DNA of 64,000 bases from NCBI GenBank assembly GCA_902634455.1, contig CACPKQ010000001.1, positions 1 through 64,000 of the forward strand, in the 5' to 3' direction. Below the pieces are notes generated by a model that saw only the letters and a program-made list of their open reading frames with translations, was not told the origin of the DNA and ran no database searches. Origin of the DNA: an uncultured Pelagibacteraceae bacterium. GTDB lineage: Bacteria; Pseudomonadota; Alphaproteobacteria; Pelagibacterales; Pelagibacteraceae. Each line of letters begins with the position of its first letter. Position 1 is the stretch's first letter. Both the position numbers and the translations under genes were made by a program. Positions 9,122-18,011 of the stretch are shown one piece after another.

Positions 9122-9227
9122 TTTTTTTTTTTCTTTTAAAACTTCCTTTTCCTTTTTTAGGTTTTACCACTCTTGGTCTATATTTTTTTGTTCTTAATTC
9201 CTTTGCAATAAAATTTTTCTTATTCAT
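9108..9227 (-). CDS. ArfA-like ribosome-rescue peptide (39 aa), not in the ORF track
   Basis: The minus strand encodes MNKKNFIAKELRTKKYRPRV followed by VKPKKGKGSFKRKKKINLF and TAG. The KKGKGSFKRK core matches the signature of ArfA (alternative ribosome-rescue factor A, KKGKGSYMRK in E. coli), and the N-terminal NFIAKELRTKKYRPRVV resembles the short alphaproteobacterial members. ArfA lets RF2 release ribosomes stalled on mRNAs lacking a stop codon. The ATG overlaps the stop of the upstream regulator by eight bases, suggesting coupling. The C terminus runs through an 11-A tract and ends inside the convergent kinase gene. Assignment rests on this motif and the small basic character. Confidence 0.72.
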   Translation of the reverse strand: MNKKNFIAKELRTKKYRPRVVKPKKGKGSFKRKKKINLF

Positions 9228-9810
9228 CTATTTTATAACCATTATCTAAACTTATAATAAAATTTTCATCATTAAATTTATCCTTGATCTTTTTTCTTAA
9301 CCTGTAAATATGAGTTTCTACAGTATGTGTTTCAAGTACTGATGTATGGCCCCAAACACTTTTCTGAAAAATTTCAATACTTTGCGGTCTTTTATTTTCA
9401 TTCAAATGTAAAATAATATCTATTTCTCTTTCAGTTAATTTTAATTGTTTTTTATCTTTAGTAATTTTTCTAGAATTTAAATCCAAAATATATTCTTTTA
9501 TTTTAATTTCAGACTGATCTATATATTTTTGTTTTAATAATTGAATATTCAATTTTTCAATTAATTTATTAATTGTTAATGGAAAATCTTTTAGAACTAA
9601 TATTTTTTTTTTATCTATATTTTTTTTAATTTCAAAATATATTTCACTGTTAACTAATATTAAGTAATTTCCATATTTATCTTCATTTATATTTAATAAT
9701 TCACTATAATTTTGAACTTTAAATAATTGGAATTTTAAATTTTCTTTAATTTCATCTAAAACATTGAATAAAATGTCAAAATCATAAATAATAATACTTT
9801 GTTTATTCAT
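9220..9810 (-). CDS. Atypical OmpR/PhoB-type response regulator
   Basis: Predicted DNA-binding regulator of 196 aa. The C-terminal 95 residues form a winged helix of the OmpR class: LKLTEREIDIILHLNENKR, the recognition region VWGHTSVLETHTVETHIYRL RKKI split over its helices, and the wing IISLDNGYKI. The N-terminal half has the receiver length and alternating strands, but the acidic pocket is eroded (IIIYDFDILF) and the phosphoacceptor position reads YLILVNSEI, with Asn in place of Asp. It therefore probably works without classical phosphorylation. No sensor kinase is adjacent. It is divergent from the L,D-transpeptidase with only 13 bases between start codons, and is coupled to the ArfA-like gene. 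Confidence 0.75.
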   Translation of the reverse strand: MNKQSIIIYDFDILFNVLDEIKENLKFQLFKVQNYSELLNINEDKYGNYLILVNSEIYFEIKKNIDKKKILVLKDFPLTINKLIEKLNIQLLKQKYIDQSEIKIKEYILDLNSRKITKDKKQLKLTEREIDIILHLNENKRPQSIEIFQKSVWGHTSVLETHTVETHIYRLRKKIKDKFNDENFIISLDNGYKIDE

Positions 9811-9823
9811 GTATAAATAAAAT

Positions 9824-10315
9824 ATGCTAATTAAACTAAAAAATAAAGATAAGTTAATTGTTGATCATTTTACATTTAAATGCTGCATTGGAAAAAAAGG
9901 TATAAAAAATAATAAAAAAGAAGGTGACAAATCAACACCTGTAGGAATTTTTCAACTAGGTAATGTTTATTATAGATCTGATAGAGTTAAAAAACCATTA
10001 ACAAAATTAAAATGTATAAAAATTTATAAAAATATGGGTTGGTGCAATGACCCACACAATAAATTTTATAATAAAAAAATAAAGACTAATAAAAAAATAA
10101 AACATGAAAAACTGTTTAGAAGAGATTATAAATATAACTATTTAATAATAATTAAATATAATTATTTAAATAGTATCCCTGGAAAAGGAAGTGCAATTTT
10201 TCTACATTTAACAAAAAATTATAAACCAACAGATGGATGTATTGGATTAAAAGAAAAAGATTTATTAATATTATTAAAATTAGTTAATAAAAAAACAAAA
10301 ATTAAAATTAATTAA
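9824..10315 (+). CDS. L,D-transpeptidase (YkuD-type) family protein
   Basis: Probable peptidoglycan-modifying enzyme of the YkuD fold. The catalytic signature is visible near the C terminus: AIFLHLTKNYKPTDGCIGL, containing the conserved His and the nucleophilic Cys in a [S/T]-D/H-G-C-I/V pattern. The N-terminal strands (KCCIGKKGIKNNKKEGDKST followed by PVGIFQLGNVYYR) also match this subfamily. Length 163 aa. There is no evident signal peptide, so export is unclear. It starts 13 bases from the divergent regulator, and its stop shares a TTAA with the convergent downstream gene. Confidence 0.8.
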   Translation: MLIKLKNKDKLIVDHFTFKCCIGKKGIKNNKKEGDKSTPVGIFQLGNVYYRSDRVKKPLTKLKCIKIYKNMGWCNDPHNKFYNKKIKTNKKIKHEKLFRRDYKYNYLIIIKYNYLNSIPGKGSAIFLHLTKNYKPTDGCIGLKEKDLLILLKLVNKKTKIKIN

Positions 10316-10974
10316 TTTCTGGACCCAAAAATACTTGATCCAATTCTTAAATAAGTTGCAGAATACTTAATGGCATTTAAATAATCGTTTGACATTCCCA
10401 TGCTAAGTTCATTTAAATTTAAACTTTGATTTAATTTTTTCATTTTAGAAAAAAAAATATTGCTATCCTGATTTTCAGGAGGTAAACACATTGTACCAAC
10501 AATTTCTAAACTCATGTTTTTACAAGATTGATAAAAATCAGACAATTTTTCAACATCAATTCCACTTTTTTGAAACTCTTGACCAATATTGATTTGAATA
10601 AATAGTTTTGGTTTTGTTTTTAAATTTTCTTGCTCTTTAGCAATTTTTTCTGCAAGCTTAAGACTATCTAATGAGTGAATATACTCAAAAATTTTTAAGG
10701 CATTTTTTACTTTATTTGTTTGAAGTTTACCAACCATATGTAATTTAAGTTTATTATTTTTTTCTTTAACCTGTTTCCATTTTTCTAAAGCTTCTTGAAC
10801 TTTATTTTCACCGAAATCAGTGTGACCAAAATTAATGAGAGGTAAAATATGATCAATTTTAAAGGTTTTTGAAATTGCTACTATTTTTGGATTATAATTA
10901 TTTATACTCATTTCTGAAATTTTAGATTGAATTTCACTTTGAATATAAGTTAAATTTTTAACTGTCTGATGCAT
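10312..10974 (-). CDS. YggS-family pyridoxal-phosphate homeostasis protein
   Basis: PLP-binding single-domain protein related to the alanine racemase N-terminal barrel and involved in vitamin B6 and amino-acid homeostasis. The 220 aa show the family order: VAISKTFKIDHI with the PLP Lys, FGENKVQEALEKW, HMVGKLQTNKVKNAL, IHSLDSLKLAEKI, LFIQINIGQEFQKSG, and the C-terminal LSMGMSNDYLNAI and YLRIGSSIFGSR. The start codon forms ATGCAT with that of the divergent ThiE-like gene, so the two coding regions overlap by six bases head to head. The 3' end overlaps the L,D-transpeptidase stop. Confidence 0.93.
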   Translation of the reverse strand: MHQTVKNLTYIQSEIQSKISEMSINNYNPKIVAISKTFKIDHILPLINFGHTDFGENKVQEALEKWKQVKEKNNKLKLHMVGKLQTNKVKNALKIFEYIHSLDSLKLAEKIAKEQENLKTKPKLFIQINIGQEFQKSGIDVEKLSDFYQSCKNMSLEIVGTMCLPPENQDSNIFFSKMKKLNQSLNLNELSMGMSNDYLNAIKYSATYLRIGSSIFGSRN

Positions 10975-11547
10975 AAAAAATTACCCAAAATTTATCATTA
11001 TATTGATAAATTTAATTATAATTATATTAAAGCTCTTCATAAAGATATAGCTCTTATATTTAGAAATTATCATAAAAAAATAGATGAAAATTTAATAAAA
11101 AAAATTAAATTATTTTGTGTTAAAAATAAAAGAAAATTATTTATTTCAAATAATTTAAACCTTGCATTAAAACATAATTTAAATGGTGTATATATTCCTT
11201 CATTTAATAAAAATTTAAAAATAAATAGAGCTAATCTTAAAAAAAATTTTATAGTTTTAAGTTCAGCCCATAATATTAAAGAAATTAGAGAAAAAGAAAA
11301 ACAAAATGTTGATGTAATTTTTTTATCTCCATTGTTTAAAGTTAAAAAATATAAAAATTACTTAAATTTAAATAAATTTAATTTTTTATCAAAATTTACA
11401 AAAAAAAAAATTATTGCATTAGGTGGAATATCTCAAAAAAATATAAATAAACTTAGATTAGTAAATTGTGATGGTTTTGCTTCAATTTCTTTTATTAAAG
11501 TTTTAAATAAAAAATGTATAGTCTCATACTTATTAAAAACTAAATGA
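10969..11547 (+). CDS. Thiamine-phosphate synthase (ThiE/TenI)-like protein
   Basis: TIM-barrel protein of the TMP synthase/TenI superfamily. The C-terminal half fits: FIVLSSAHNIKEIREKEKQN, VDVIFLSPLFKVKKYKNY and KKIIALGGISQKNINKLRLV followed by CDGFASISFI. The N-terminal half is weaker: the strand ending LNGVYIPSF lacks the GQxD motif of true ThiE, so pyrophosphate chemistry is doubtful. 192 aa, very Lys/Asn-rich. The start ATG lies in an ATGCAT shared with the divergent yggS-like gene. Its stop overlaps the next ATG. It may be a TenI-like or specialised paralogue rather than the main thiamine enzyme. Confidence 0.68.
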   Translation: MHKKLPKIYHYIDKFNYNYIKALHKDIALIFRNYHKKIDENLIKKIKLFCVKNKRKLFISNNLNLALKHNLNGVYIPSFNKNLKINRANLKKNFIVLSSAHNIKEIREKEKQNVDVIFLSPLFKVKKYKNYLNLNKFNFLSKFTKKKIIALGGISQKNINKLRLVNCDGFASISFIKVLNKKCIVSYLLKTK

Positions 11548-13097
11548 ACAATCAAATTGATATAAATAATGAAATTAAGGTTCTTATGAACCATTTTAAT
11601 TCTAAAAATTTCGATTTTGTAATTCAAAAAAGCTTAAAACTTGTAAAAAAATTTCCTAAAATAATAATTCTATACAATTTACTTGGCTCATCTTTGCAAA
11701 ATATTGGAAATTTTAAGGGTGCAGCTGAAGTATTTAATTCTGGATTAAATATTCAAGAAAAATATGTGCCTATAATGAATAATTTATCTAATGTTTATAA
11801 AAAATTAGGTGAATTTAAAAAAGCAGAAAATTTATATAAAGAGATAATTAAAATAGACCCTAAACATTTCCAAGTTTATGTAAACTATGGCAATTTTAAA
11901 AGAGATTTTAATCAAACCGAAGAGGCTATCAAATTATATCATAAGGCTTTAGAAATTGATTCTAATAATGTTGAGTTGCATCATAATTTAGCCCTAACAT
12001 ATCAAGGATCAGGAAAATTTGAAGACTCAAATAAACATGCTAGAAAATGTTTAGAATTAAATCCTAATTTTTCTCACGCAGATGTAATTATAATAAATAA
12101 TTTTGTATACAAACAAGATAATTATTCAATTTCAGATATGGAAAAAAAATTAGTTAGTGAAAAAATTAATGATTTAGAAAAACAACTTTTGCATTTTTCT
12201 ATAGGTAAAGCTCTTGAAAATAAAAAAAATTATAGCAAGGCTGCAGAAAATTTTAAAATAGGCAATAATATTAAAAAAAAATTAACTAATTATAAAATAG
12301 AACAAGATATAGAAAAATTTAAAAAAATTAAAAATCTTTTTGAAAAAATTAATTTTAAAAAAATTAATATTAATAATAATGATATAGGAAATAAGATATT
12401 TATTTTAGGTTTACCGAGATCAGGATCAACCTTAATAGAGCAAATAATCTCATCTCATAGCAAGGTCTATGGATTGGGAGAAACAGGATATTTAGAGACA
12501 ATTTTTAAAAAAGATTTAATTGATTTAGATAAAGGCGAGTTTAAAAAGGATATTGAAAACCTCTTAGATTATGATTTTAATCAAATAGTTAGTAAATATG
12601 ATAATTTTTTAAGTTTTTTTAATACCAAAAAAAATATTTTTGCTGATAAATCATTATTTAATTTTTTCCATTTAGGATTTATAAAAATTATTTTTCCAAA
12701 TTCAAAGATTATTCTTACTGGTAGAAATCCAAAAGATAATCTTTTATCAATTTATAAAAATAGTTTTGCCGGTTTAAATTGGACTAATGATGAAAACGAT
12801 ATAAATAAATACTTTTTTTTATATAAAGATTTAATAAGCTTTTGGAAAAAAAAACTAGGAAATTTTATATATGAATTTAATTATGAGACTTTAATTAATG
12901 ATCATGAAAATAAAATAAAAGAATTATTAAATTACTGTAATCTTAAATTTGAAGATAAATGTTTGAAATTTTATAAAAATAAAAATCAAGTAAAAACTGC
13001 AAGTATTACTCAGGTTAGAAAAGACTTTTATAAAAGCTCTATAAACCTATATAAAAATTACGATAATAATTTCAAAAATTTATTTAAAGATCTGTAA
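11544..13097 (+). CDS. TPR-repeat sulfotransferase
   Basis: Two-part protein of 517 aa. Residues about 1-210 are tetratricopeptide repeats (for example NNLSNVYKKLGEFKKAENLY and VELHHNLALTYQGSGKFEDS). Residues from about 283 form a PAPS-dependent sulfotransferase domain with the 5'-phosphosulfate loop FILGLPRSGSTLIEQIISSH, the YGLGETGYLE segment, DKSLFNFFHLGFI and a 3'-phosphate strand KIILTGRNPKDNLLSIYKNS. TPR-sulfotransferases of this type are common in marine alphaproteobacteria and are thought to act on proteins or surface glycans; the acceptor is unknown. It overlaps the ThiE-like gene by four bases (ATGA). Confidence 0.88.
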   Translation: MNNQIDINNEIKVLMNHFNSKNFDFVIQKSLKLVKKFPKIIILYNLLGSSLQNIGNFKGAAEVFNSGLNIQEKYVPIMNNLSNVYKKLGEFKKAENLYKEIIKIDPKHFQVYVNYGNFKRDFNQTEEAIKLYHKALEIDSNNVELHHNLALTYQGSGKFEDSNKHARKCLELNPNFSHADVIIINNFVYKQDNYSISDMEKKLVSEKINDLEKQLLHFSIGKALENKKNYSKAAENFKIGNNIKKKLTNYKIEQDIEKFKKIKNLFEKINFKKININNNDIGNKIFILGLPRSGSTLIEQIISSHSKVYGLGETGYLETIFKKDLIDLDKGEFKKDIENLLDYDFNQIVSKYDNFLSFFNTKKNIFADKSLFNFFHLGFIKIIFPNSKIILTGRNPKDNLLSIYKNSFAGLNWTNDENDINKYFFLYKDLISFWKKKLGNFIYEFNYETLINDHENKIKELLNYCNLKFEDKCLKFYKNKNQVKTASITQVRKDFYKSSINLYKNYDNNFKNLFKDL

Positions 13098-13129
13098 AAA
13101 AAAACCCCCCGAATATAATTCGAGGGGTT
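13096..13129 (-). terminator. Rho-independent terminator of the porin gene
   Basis: A strong hairpin (AACCCC, one C-A mismatch, CGAAT, loop ATA, ATTCG, GGGGTT) is followed on the minus strand by an uninterrupted T-run (the A-run at 13096-13104 on the plus strand). It sits between the 3' ends of the convergent sulfotransferase and porin genes and faces the porin correctly. In the plus direction the downstream sequence is less U-rich, so any bidirectional action would be weaker. Confidence 0.85.
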
Positions 13130-13155
13130 AAATTATTAATAATCAAACTAAATAA

Positions 13156-14157
13156 TTAGAATGACATTGATAAACTAATTTCAGTAAGTTTCTGAGTTTT
13201 TCCTGCTGTGTAACCTGCATTGTCAGTTTCACCAGTGAAAATTCTAAGTGAACCACCACCTACAGAGTACGCTGCATTTATACCAGTAGCTTCTGCACTT
13301 GAAGAAGCAGTAGCACCGATTGCTTTAACTTCGTTTTCTGTTACTGAATAAGATACAGTTAAATCATCGTTAACTGCAAAGTTAAGACCATAAGCTGTTA
13401 CTTCATCAGCTGCAGCTGTAGCATCTTCTACTTCAGAGTGCTGATAACCAATTTTAACTGGACCCATTGTATAATCGAATCCAATAGTCATCTCAGTATC
13501 ATCATCTCTTGTACCGTCTGAACTTTCATTAGCATAACCAAAGTATAGATTTAAACCATCAACCATAGGAACTGCATAGTTAACTGCTGTGTTCCACTCA
13601 GATCCAGTTGAACCTGCGCCTGATGTTGCACCTGCTGTAGTGTTAGAAGTTTGAGCACCTATAGAAGGAATTATCTCAACGCTGAAGTCTAAACCATCAA
13701 TAAGCATTCCAGATGGAGAAGAATAACCCAGAACTTGAGTAGCACCATTCACGTCGATTTGGTGCATGTCAGTCATTCCATGGTCAGCTTCTTCGTATGC
13801 TGAAACGTTACCTTTGTTTTCTAATCCACCAATACCAGTTTTTCCTGCACCATGGTCAACATAAACCTTACCCATATCTCCAAGATCAAAAGTTAGTGAA
13901 GATGAAGAAAGTGATGCATCATCAGTTAGAGCAGTTGCTAAAGTAACATCATAACCCATTACTTCACCAGTTGCACTCCAGCTAATGCCTTTTTCGAATC
14001 CCCATTGGTTACCGTCTACACCAGCTTTTGTTGATCCGCTAGTAGTAGTATAGGTTAACTCAACTCCGCCAGTCACTGCCATATCAGCTGAATAAGCTGA
14101 AGTAGCTACTAGTGATCCAGCTAAAGCTGTTAAACCTAGTTTCTTAATGTTTTTCAT
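13156..14157 (-). CDS. Porin-like outer-membrane protein
   Basis: Probable abundant beta-barrel channel. The 333 aa begin with a classic signal peptide (MKNIKKLGLTALAGSLVATS, AYS-A cleavage near residue 23). The mature part is rich in alternating beta strands, Gly, Thr, Asp and Ser (MGYDVTLATALTDDASLSSS, TMGPVKIGYQHSEVEDA) and ends in a C-terminal Phe (ISLSMSF), the BAM recognition hallmark. Residues such as DLGDMGKVYVDHG recall alphaproteobacterial porins. GC content and codon choice are visibly higher than in neighbours, and an AGGAGT ribosome-binding site precedes the ATG, both signs of high expression. A dedicated terminator follows. Solute specificity unknown. Confidence 0.85.
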   Translation of the reverse strand: MKNIKKLGLTALAGSLVATSAYSADMAVTGGVELTYTTTSGSTKAGVDGNQWGFEKGISWSATGEVMGYDVTLATALTDDASLSSSSLTFDLGDMGKVYVDHGAGKTGIGGLENKGNVSAYEEADHGMTDMHQIDVNGATQVLGYSSPSGMLIDGLDFSVEIIPSIGAQTSNTTAGATSGAGSTGSEWNTAVNYAVPMVDGLNLYFGYANESSDGTRDDDTEMTIGFDYTMGPVKIGYQHSEVEDATAAADEVTAYGLNFAVNDDLTVSYSVTENEVKAIGATASSSAEATGINAAYSVGGGSLRIFTGETDNAGYTAGKTQKLTEISLSMSF

Positions 14158-14203
14158 ATTTACTCCTTTTCATTATAATAATTATTATGAAAGCTTAGTT
14201 TTT

Positions 14204-14217
14204 ATGATATAAATCAT
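14204..14217. promoter_or_regulatory. FNR/CRP-type palindrome ATGAT-ATAA-ATCAT upstream of the porin
   Basis: A perfect 5-base inverted repeat with a 4-base spacer, containing the TGAT-N4-ATCA core of FNR/FixK-class operators. It lies 47-60 bases before the porin ATG in the 211-base gap shared with the divergent DUF3576 gene. A regulator is not encoded nearby, and in AT-rich DNA such palindromes can occur by chance. It could also form a small stem in the leader RNA. The rest of the gap is AT-rich, and I could not place a promoter with confidence. Confidence 0.3.
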
Positions 14218-14368
14218 CAAAAAATAAGAATATTGATATATTTTACATAAAAAACTATTGATTTGTGGCAAAAATATCACTCTTTTTTTATTATTTTACG
14301 GGCTTTTTGTATGGAATTAACAAATAGATTTTAATTGTACCTTTATTCAAATATTAGATAATTATTCA

Positions 14369-14917
14369 ATGATATATCCTAGATTTATAACAGTTCTTTT
14401 ACTCTTTTTTATAATTGTTCTTTCTTCATGTGGGGGTCATAAGTTCGGAGATCAAAGAAAAATGGAATCTAATGTAAAAGATAGAGTGAGAAAAAATATT
14501 GAGGAAGGAAGAGGAATTAGATTTGGAAGTGTTAGACAAAAATCTGGAGTATTTAATTTTAATACATCAAATCCTTTATGGAGAGCAACAATTGAAAGTT
14601 TAAGCTTTATGCCTCTAAGTAGTGCTGACTACGGAGGAGGAATAATTATAACTGATTGGTATTCTTCGGGTGATAAAAAAAATGAGGAAATAAAAATCAC
14701 AGTTAGATTTACATCAAATGAAATAAGAGCAGATGCCATAAATATTTTCATACACAAAAGAATATGTAAAATAAATTCTGCATGTAAAATAAATCAAATA
14801 GAAAGTGAAATTAAAAATTCTCTTAAACTAAAAATTCTAAAAAAAGCTGCTTTAATACAAAAAACACAACCAAAAGACTTTGAAAGAAATAGTAAAGCAG
14901 ATATTAAGGTAGAATAG
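14369..14917 (+). CDS. DUF3576-family outer-membrane lipoprotein
   Basis: Predicted lipoprotein of 182 aa: a signal sequence MIYPRFITVLLLFFIIVLSS is followed directly by the lipobox Cys (LSSCGG). The core LWRATIESLSFMPLSSADYG followed by GGIIITDWYSSGDKKNEE matches the alphaproteobacterial DUF3576 family, which is typically found just upstream of leuS, as here. Likely located at the outer membrane on the periplasmic side; its molecular function is not established. It starts a probable operon with leuS, lptE and holA. The start at 14369 is chosen because it gives a complete signal peptide. Confidence 0.85.
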   Translation: MIYPRFITVLLLFFIIVLSSCGGHKFGDQRKMESNVKDRVRKNIEEGRGIRFGSVRQKSGVFNFNTSNPLWRATIESLSFMPLSSADYGGGIIITDWYSSGDKKNEEIKITVRFTSNEIRADAINIFIHKRICKINSACKINQIESEIKNSLKLKILKKAALIQKTQPKDFERNSKADIKVE

Positions 14918-14946
14918 CTATAAGGTGATAAACTTCATTTCTAAAA

Positions 14947-17499
14947 GTGGATAGATATAATTTTAAAACTGTAGAAAAAAATTGGCAAACTTTTTGGGAA
15001 GAAAATCAATCATTTAAATCAGAAATCGATAAAAGTAAAAAAAAATTTTATTGCCTTGAAATGTTTCCATATCCATCAGGAAAAATTCATATGGGACATG
15101 TAAGGAACTATACTATTGGAGATGTTCTAGCAAGATACAAAATCTTACAAGGATTTAATGTATTGCATCCAATGGGATGGGATTCATTTGGAATGCCTGC
15201 TGAAAATGCTGCAAGAGAAAATAATTTAAATCCTAATGATTGGACAGAAAAAAATATATCTGTTATGAAAAAACAATTAAAAAAATTAGGTTTATCAATT
15301 GATTGGAACAGAGAAATTTCTACATGTTCAAAAGAATATTATAAACATCAACAATTATTTTTTTTAGAACTCTTAGAAAAGGGACTAGTTTATAGAAAAG
15401 AAAATTATGTTAATTGGGATCCTGTTGATGAAACTGTGCTTGCTAATGAACAAGTCATAGACGGTAAGGGATGGAGGTCAGGAGCATTAGTTGAGAGGAA
15501 AAAATTAAATCAATGGTTTTTTAATATATCAAAATTTTCACAAGAATTGCTTGATGGTTTAGAAACCTTAAAAAATTGGCCAAACAAAGTTAAAACAATG
15601 CAAAAAAATTGGATTGGAAAATCATTTGGCTGCGATATTGATTTTGAAATCGAAGGAAATTTGCCTATTAAAAAAATTAAATGTTTTACAACTAGACCAG
15701 ATACACTTTTTGGTTTTTCATTTTTAGCAGTTTCGGTAGATCATGAAATTTCAAAATTTTATGAAAAAAACGAAGAATTTAAAAAATTTAGGAAAGAATG
15801 TTCAAAAACTGGCACAACTGAAGAAGCAATTGCTGTTGCTGAAAAAATTGGTTTTAAAACAAGTTTGATGGCTATAAACCCATTAGACTCTAAACAAAAA
15901 ATGCCTGTCTATTTTGCAAATTTTGTACTTATGGATTACGGATTTGGTGCCGTGTTTGGGTGCCCCGCACATGATCAAAGAGATTTCGATTTTGCAAAAA
16001 AATATAATTTAGAGATTAAAACAGTTGTAAAACCTCCTAATGAAAACGAAAAGTTCAAAGTTACTAAAGAAGCTTATTCTGGTCCAGGAGCACTAATTAA
16101 CTCTAAATTTTTAAATGGTTTAAAAGTTCCTGAAAAATCAGTAATTGAAACTATAAATATTTTAGAACAAAAAAAAATAGGAAAAAAACAGATAAATTAT
16201 AGATTGAAAGACTGGGGCGTATCAAGACAAAGATACTGGGGTTGTCCAATACCAGTAGCATATGATGAAAGCGGAAAAACAATACCTATTCCAAAAAAAA
16301 TGCTTCCTGTGAAATTACCAGAAAAAATTAATCTTAATACAAAAGGAAACCCTTTGGATAATGAAAAAGATTGGAAAAAAATTAAAATTAATGGAAAAGA
16401 ACTTTTAAGAGAAACGGATACTCTAGACACATTTGTATGCTCATCTTGGTATTATTTAAGATTTTGTTCACCAAAAGAAAATAGCTATGGATTTACCAAA
16501 GAAGAAATTGACTATTGGATGCCGGTTGATCAATATATTGGGGGTGTAGAACATGCAATTTTACATTTGTTATATTCACGTTTTTTTATGAAAGCACTAA
16601 GCTATAAAAATGATAAATTTAATATAGATGAACCATTTAAAAGTTTATTCACTCAGGGAATGGTCTGTCATGAAACATACAGAGATAAAAATAATAAATG
16701 GTACAGCCCTGAAGAAATAGAAATAACTGAAAAAAAAACATATCAAAAAAAAAATGAACCAAATATTAAAATCATTGTTGGTTCTTCTGAGTCTATGTCT
16801 AAATCAAAAAAAAATACAGTTGATCCTGAAAAAATGATTGAAACTTATGGTGCAGACTCAGTAAGACTATTTATGCTTTCTGATAGTCCTCCAGAAAAAG
16901 ATGTGCAATGGTCTGAGCAGGGTGTTTTGGGTTGTTATAAATTTATTCTAAAAATTTGGGATCTTCATAAAAAAATAATGGAAAAGATAGATAAAAAAAA
17001 TAACAATTCAAAAAGTGAAGATGAAGAAAAATTATTAAAATTTACTAATCAATTGATACACAAATTTAATATAAATCTTGAAAAATTTCAGTACAATGTA
17101 GTAGTGGCAAATATGTACGAAACTTATAATTTCTTTACTCAAAATTCTAACTTAATTATAAATGAAGAAATATTAAAAAAAAATTATACAAAAATTTTAA
17201 TTCTATTTTCACCTATTGTACCCCATATAATATCAGAATGTCTAAAAGAACTTGGTTTAAGCTTTAATCAGCCATGGCCTAAAGTCGACAAAAAATTACT
17301 AGAAGAAAACGAAGTAATTTTCGTAATTCAAATAAATGGTAAGAAAAAAGACACTATAAAAGTAAAAAAAAATATAGACGAAAAAAATCTTTTAAGTTTA
17401 ATACAGAGTAATCAACAAACAAAAAAAATATTAGAAAATAAGAAAATTAACAAATATTTTTTTGTAAAAAATAGGTTAATAAATATTTTATTAAAATGA
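14947..17499 (+). CDS. leuS: Leucyl-tRNA synthetase
   Basis: Charges tRNA-Leu. The 850 aa start from GTG ([20 protein letters not shown]), the family N terminus. Class I motifs are present: the HIGH-type [17 protein letters not shown] near residue 45, and KMSKS-type [14 protein letters not shown] near residue 617. The editing (CP1) domain shows TTRPDTLFG and the [18 protein letters not shown] segment with its conserved Asp. [15 protein letters not shown] and [17 protein letters not shown] are also seen. The stop overlaps the lptE ATG. Confidence 0.98.
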   Translation: MDRYNFKTVEKNWQTFWEENQSFKSEIDKSKKKFYCLEMFPYPSGKIHMGHVRNYTIGDVLARYKILQGFNVLHPMGWDSFGMPAENAARENNLNPNDWTEKNISVMKKQLKKLGLSIDWNREISTCSKEYYKHQQLFFLELLEKGLVYRKENYVNWDPVDETVLANEQVIDGKGWRSGALVERKKLNQWFFNISKFSQELLDGLETLKNWPNKVKTMQKNWIGKSFGCDIDFEIEGNLPIKKIKCFTTRPDTLFGFSFLAVSVDHEISKFYEKNEEFKKFRKECSKTGTTEEAIAVAEKIGFKTSLMAINPLDSKQKMPVYFANFVLMDYGFGAVFGCPAHDQRDFDFAKKYNLEIKTVVKPPNENEKFKVTKEAYSGPGALINSKFLNGLKVPEKSVIETINILEQKKIGKKQINYRLKDWGVSRQRYWGCPIPVAYDESGKTIPIPKKMLPVKLPEKINLNTKGNPLDNEKDWKKIKINGKELLRETDTLDTFVCSSWYYLRFCSPKENSYGFTKEEIDYWMPVDQYIGGVEHAILHLLYSRFFMKALSYKNDKFNIDEPFKSLFTQGMVCHETYRDKNNKWYSPEEIEITEKKTYQKKNEPNIKIIVGSSESMSKSKKNTVDPEKMIETYGADSVRLFMLSDSPPEKDVQWSEQGVLGCYKFILKIWDLHKKIMEKIDKKNNNSKSEDEEKLLKFTNQLIHKFNINLEKFQYNVVVANMYETYNFFTQNSNLIINEEILKKNYTKILILFSPIVPHIISECLKELGLSFNQPWPKVDKKLLEENEVIFVIQINGKKKDTIKVKKNIDEKNLLSLIQSNQQTKKILENKKINKYFFVKNRLINILLK

Positions 17500-18008
17500 T
17501 TAAAAAACTAAAAATTCTTTACATATTTTTACTATTAGCTGTTAGTTCATGTGGATACCAAATGATGTATGAAATTAAAGATATTAAATTCCTTATTGGA
17601 GATATTAATTTAAATGGAAATGATCAAGTTAATAATCAAATTAATAATCGTTTAAAACACTATAAAGAAAATAAAAATTATTCAAAAATTATTGATGTGA
17701 GTATTAATTCATCAACTAATAAAGAAATATCTTCAAAAGATAGAAAGGGTAATGCAAAAACATATAAATTAACTTTAAACATTAAAGTAGAAATTTTTGA
17801 AAATAATAAATTAATTAAAACTAAAAATTATAGCAAAGCTTCAACTTATAATAATTTAAATAACAAATTTGATTTAAATCAGTATGAAAAAAATTTAATG
17901 AAAAATTTAACAAACGATGTATTGGAAGATATTGAAATATTATTAAATTCTGTAAACTTTGTTAAAAGAAAAATTAATAATGAAATTGAATTAACATTAA
18001 CATCTTAA
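17496..18008 (+). CDS. lptE: LPS-assembly lipoprotein LptE
   Basis: Small outer-membrane lipoprotein plugging the LptD barrel for lipopolysaccharide export. Signal peptide [18 protein letters not shown] with lipobox SSCGYQ, the CGY(x) start typical of LptE. 170 aa, in the conserved leuS-lptE-holA order, which carries much of the assignment because the mature sequence is highly diverged ([38 protein letters not shown]). It overlaps leuS by four bases and ends three bases before holA. Confidence 0.82.
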   Translation: MIKKLKILYIFLLLAVSSCGYQMMYEIKDIKFLIGDINLNGNDQVNNQINNRLKHYKENKNYSKIIDVSINSSTNKEISSKDRKGNAKTYKLTLNIKVEIFENNKLIKTKNYSKASTYNNLNNKFDLNQYEKNLMKNLTNDVLEDIEILLNSVNFVKRKINNEIELTLTS

Positions 18009-18011
18009 TAA

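Noticed and set aside
14271-14290. CRP-like half sites TTGTGG...TATCACT before the porin
   Set aside because: Spacing between TGTG and TCAC is not that of a CRP site; probably chance.
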